From DASQFI01 sp035633215 (GTDB lineage Bacteria; Acidobacteriota; Vicinamibacteria; Vicinamibacterales; SCN-69-37), in NCBI GenBank assembly GCA_035633215.1, contig DASQFI010000059.1, positions 62,001 through 126,000 on the forward strand: 64,000 nucleotides of DNA, written 5' to 3'. The notes under the pieces are model-generated. The model was given only the letters and a program-made list of their open reading frames with translations, did not search any database and was not told the origin of the DNA. This document shows positions 62,322 through 64,000 of this stretch, piece after piece. Made by a program: the position numbers and the translations under genes. How positions within the stretch are numbered: position 1 is the stretch's first letter; each line of letters opens with the position of its first letter.

Positions 62322-64000
62322 ATGAAGCCAGCCCATCGCGATTCGTTGTGGACGTCCGCGGTCCTGCTCTCGTTTCTCGCGGCCGCCGGTGTGGCGCTCG
62401 CCGGGCGGCAGGCGCCGCCGGCCGACGCCATCGTCATCGATTTCATCGCCATCGCGAACGACGGCAAGCCCATCACGGACCTCAAGGCCGAGGACGTCAC
62501 GCTGCGCGTGGACGGCCGCCAGCGCACGCTTCGATCGCTCCAGCTCATTCAGCACGGTGGCGCGCCGGCCGCGGCCGCCGGCGCGGCAGGCGATCCGCCG
62601 CCCATGCCGTTCGGCCTCAACACGGGAGCGGACGCGAGCCGCGCGCTGTTGTTCGCCGTCGAGGATCTGTCGATCAGGACAAACAGCGGCCGCGTCGTCC
62701 GGGACGAGATTCTCAAGTTCTTGAGCGGCGTCTCGAGCAGCGATCGTGTCGGCCTCGTCACGCTGCCCCAGTCGACGATTCGCGTCGACCTCTCGACCGG
62801 GGCCGCCAAGGTGCGCGAAGCCGTACAACAACTCAACGGCCGCGCGCCCGGGTCGTCGACAACGGCGGAAGACACGTGCCGGACGCGCGACACGCTGGAA
62901 GCGCTTCGCAATCTCCTCGGCGGACTCGCCGGGTCGGAAACGCCGACGACCGTGTTCGTGTTTTCAGGCGGCCTGATCGGATCAGCCCGTTCAGGGTCCC
63001 AAACGGGATCCGGGGCCTGCGACCTGACGACGGAGCATTTTGCCAGCATCGGCCGGGCGAGCAGTCTCGCGCGCGCGCAGGTCTACGTGATTCAGGCGGA
63101 CGAGAGCGTCACGGGCCAGAGCGAAGGCCTCGAATCGCTCGCCGGGGTGACGGGCGGGCAGGTGCTCCGCCTCGCCGTTTCAGGTGAGAGCGCCATCGCT
63201 CGCGCGGCGCGCGAGACGTCGGCGTACTACATCGCCTCGTTCGACCCGGATCCGAAAGAGCGCGACGGCCAGGACCATCGGGTGGAGCTGCGGCTCGCTC
63301 GCCAGGACGCGCAGCTGCGGTCGCGCACGGTCCTGACGATTCCGAAGGGCGACGGCCGCTCGGGCAAGCCGGGCGCCATGAACCCGCGCGACATGGTCAA
63401 GCAGACGACGGCATTCCGCGACCTGCCGCTGCGCGTCGTCGCGTATCCATCGCGCGGCAGCGGCGACAGCGTCAACATTTTCATCATGGCCGAGCCGGTC
63501 GATCCGGCGACGACGCTCACGGCGGCGTCGGCAGCCATCGCGGACCGGGCGAACAAGGCGACCACGGTCTCGATCGACGAAAAGGGCCTGACCGCGCGGC
63601 CGATCATCACGCAGCTCGGCGGACCGCCGGGACCGTATCGCGTTCGATTCGCCGCCACGGATTCGAGCGGACGGAGCGGCGCCGTCGATTACACGGTCAA
63701 CGCGGAACTCACTGGTGCGGGGCCGCTCAAGATGAGCGGGCTCGTGGTCGCCGCGTTGCGCGAAAAGGCCATGGCGCCGACTATGCAGTTCAAGGACGAG
63801 GCGAGCGCCGTCGGGTACGTGGAGATTTACGGGCAGCTCGCCGGCAAGGTCTCCGCCCGCATGGAACTAGCTGCCACCGTCGACGGCCCGGCCATCAAGA
63901 CGATTCAGCCCGGCGGTCAGACCACGTCCGAGGCCGACAAGTTCCTGCTGATCGGCGAGATTCCAATCGCCGACCTGAAGCCGGGCGACTACGTCGTCCG
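62322..64000 (+). CDS. VWA domain-containing secreted protein, paralogue 2 (runs off the right edge)
   Basis: About 560 residues are visible without a stop. The start MKPAHRDSLWTSAVLLSFLA is chosen because TATGCT (62309-62314) fits as -10 box just before it and makes the upstream ATG (62310) unlikely. It has the same plan as paralogue 1: strand ADAIVIDFIAIANDGKPITD and TLRVDGRQRTLRSLQL, VWA domain with LLFAVEDLSIRTNSGRVV, SSDRVGLVTLPQ and TVFVFSGGLIG, then ETSAYYIASFDPDPKERDG, and a beta-rich C-terminal domain. The two genes are tandem duplicates now separated by the mobile element. Confidence 0.85.
   Translation, partial: MKPAHRDSLWTSAVLLSFLAAAGVALAGRQAPPADAIVIDFIAIANDGKPITDLKAEDVTLRVDGRQRTLRSLQLIQHGGAPAAAAGAAGDPPPMPFGLNTGADASRALLFAVEDLSIRTNSGRVVRDEILKFLSGVSSSDRVGLVTLPQSTIRVDLSTGAAKVREAVQQLNGRAPGSSTTAEDTCRTRDTLEALRNLLGGLAGSETPTTVFVFSGGLIGSARSGSQTGSGACDLTTEHFASIGRASSLARAQVYVIQADESVTGQSEGLESLAGVTGGQVLRLAVSGESAIARAARETSAYYIASFDPDPKERDGQDHRVELRLARQDAQLRSRTVLTIPKGDGRSGKPGAMNPRDMVKQTTAFRDLPLRVVAYPSRGSGDSVNIFIMAEPVDPATTLTAASAAIADRANKATTVSIDEKGLTARPIITQLGGPPGPYRVRFAATDSSGRSGAVDYTVNAELTGAGPLKMSGLVVAALREKAMAPTMQFKDEASAVGYVEIYGQLAGKVSARMELAATVDGPAIKTIQPGGQTTSEADKFLLIGEIPIADLKPGDYVV

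Overview
The window looks like a chromosome segment of a GC-rich Acidobacteriota bacterium, most likely class Vicinamibacteria. This is inferred from gene content and style: long FtsX-type permeases without an adjacent ATPase, VWA-domain secreted proteins, Ser/Thr kinases fused to TolB-like propellers, PQQ-type dehydrogenases, Gly-rich loops in exported enzymes, and many start codons that sit just after a -10 box. No rRNA, tRNA or CRISPR array was recognised.

1-9.4 kb: a cell-wall pair (M23 peptidase, L,D-transpeptidase), a broken VWA gene, an RND adaptor, a PCMT-like methyltransferase coupled to a Na+/solute symporter, then a histidine kinase with an NtrC-type regulator. 9.4-19.5 kb: a receiver-SpoIIE phosphatase, two exported methyltransferases, an APC permease, Nudix and AlkD-like repair genes, a CopA-type ATPase, a cytochrome c, a deleted permease remnant and a PEP-CTERM protein. 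19.9-28 kb: a PQQ dehydrogenase with its cytochrome c, an ATPase-fold protein, an amino-acid ABC operon (fused binding protein-permease, ATPase, propeller protein) and YajQ.

28-46 kb: a sulfatase, a DUF922-like remnant, RidA, S-adenosylhomocysteinase next to an ArsR-methyltransferase regulator with a readable promoter and operator, amidohydrolases, an S9 peptidase, a RAYT transposase with REP hairpins, and two convergent FtsX-type permeases. 46-58 kb: CstA, a thioredoxin-fold protein, PntAB and PntB without PntAA, a dicarboxylate symporter, a lipoprotein, TonB, a conserved 62-residue protein, an RMD1-like protein and a VWA-domain protein.

58.3-62.2 kb holds the most striking structure. An intact IS5-family transposase and an 896-residue Ser/Thr kinase lie together between nested inverted repeats. 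The IS right end is found after the kinase, not after the transposase. The whole unit sits between two paralogous VWA genes. A solo end of the same IS lies at 30.1 kb.

A second theme is intergenic low-complexity DNA: arrays of AAAGGGC-like and AGTTCTA/G-like heptamers, and an inverted minisatellite around yajQ. Some of it runs into stop codons, start codons or a signal-peptide sequence.
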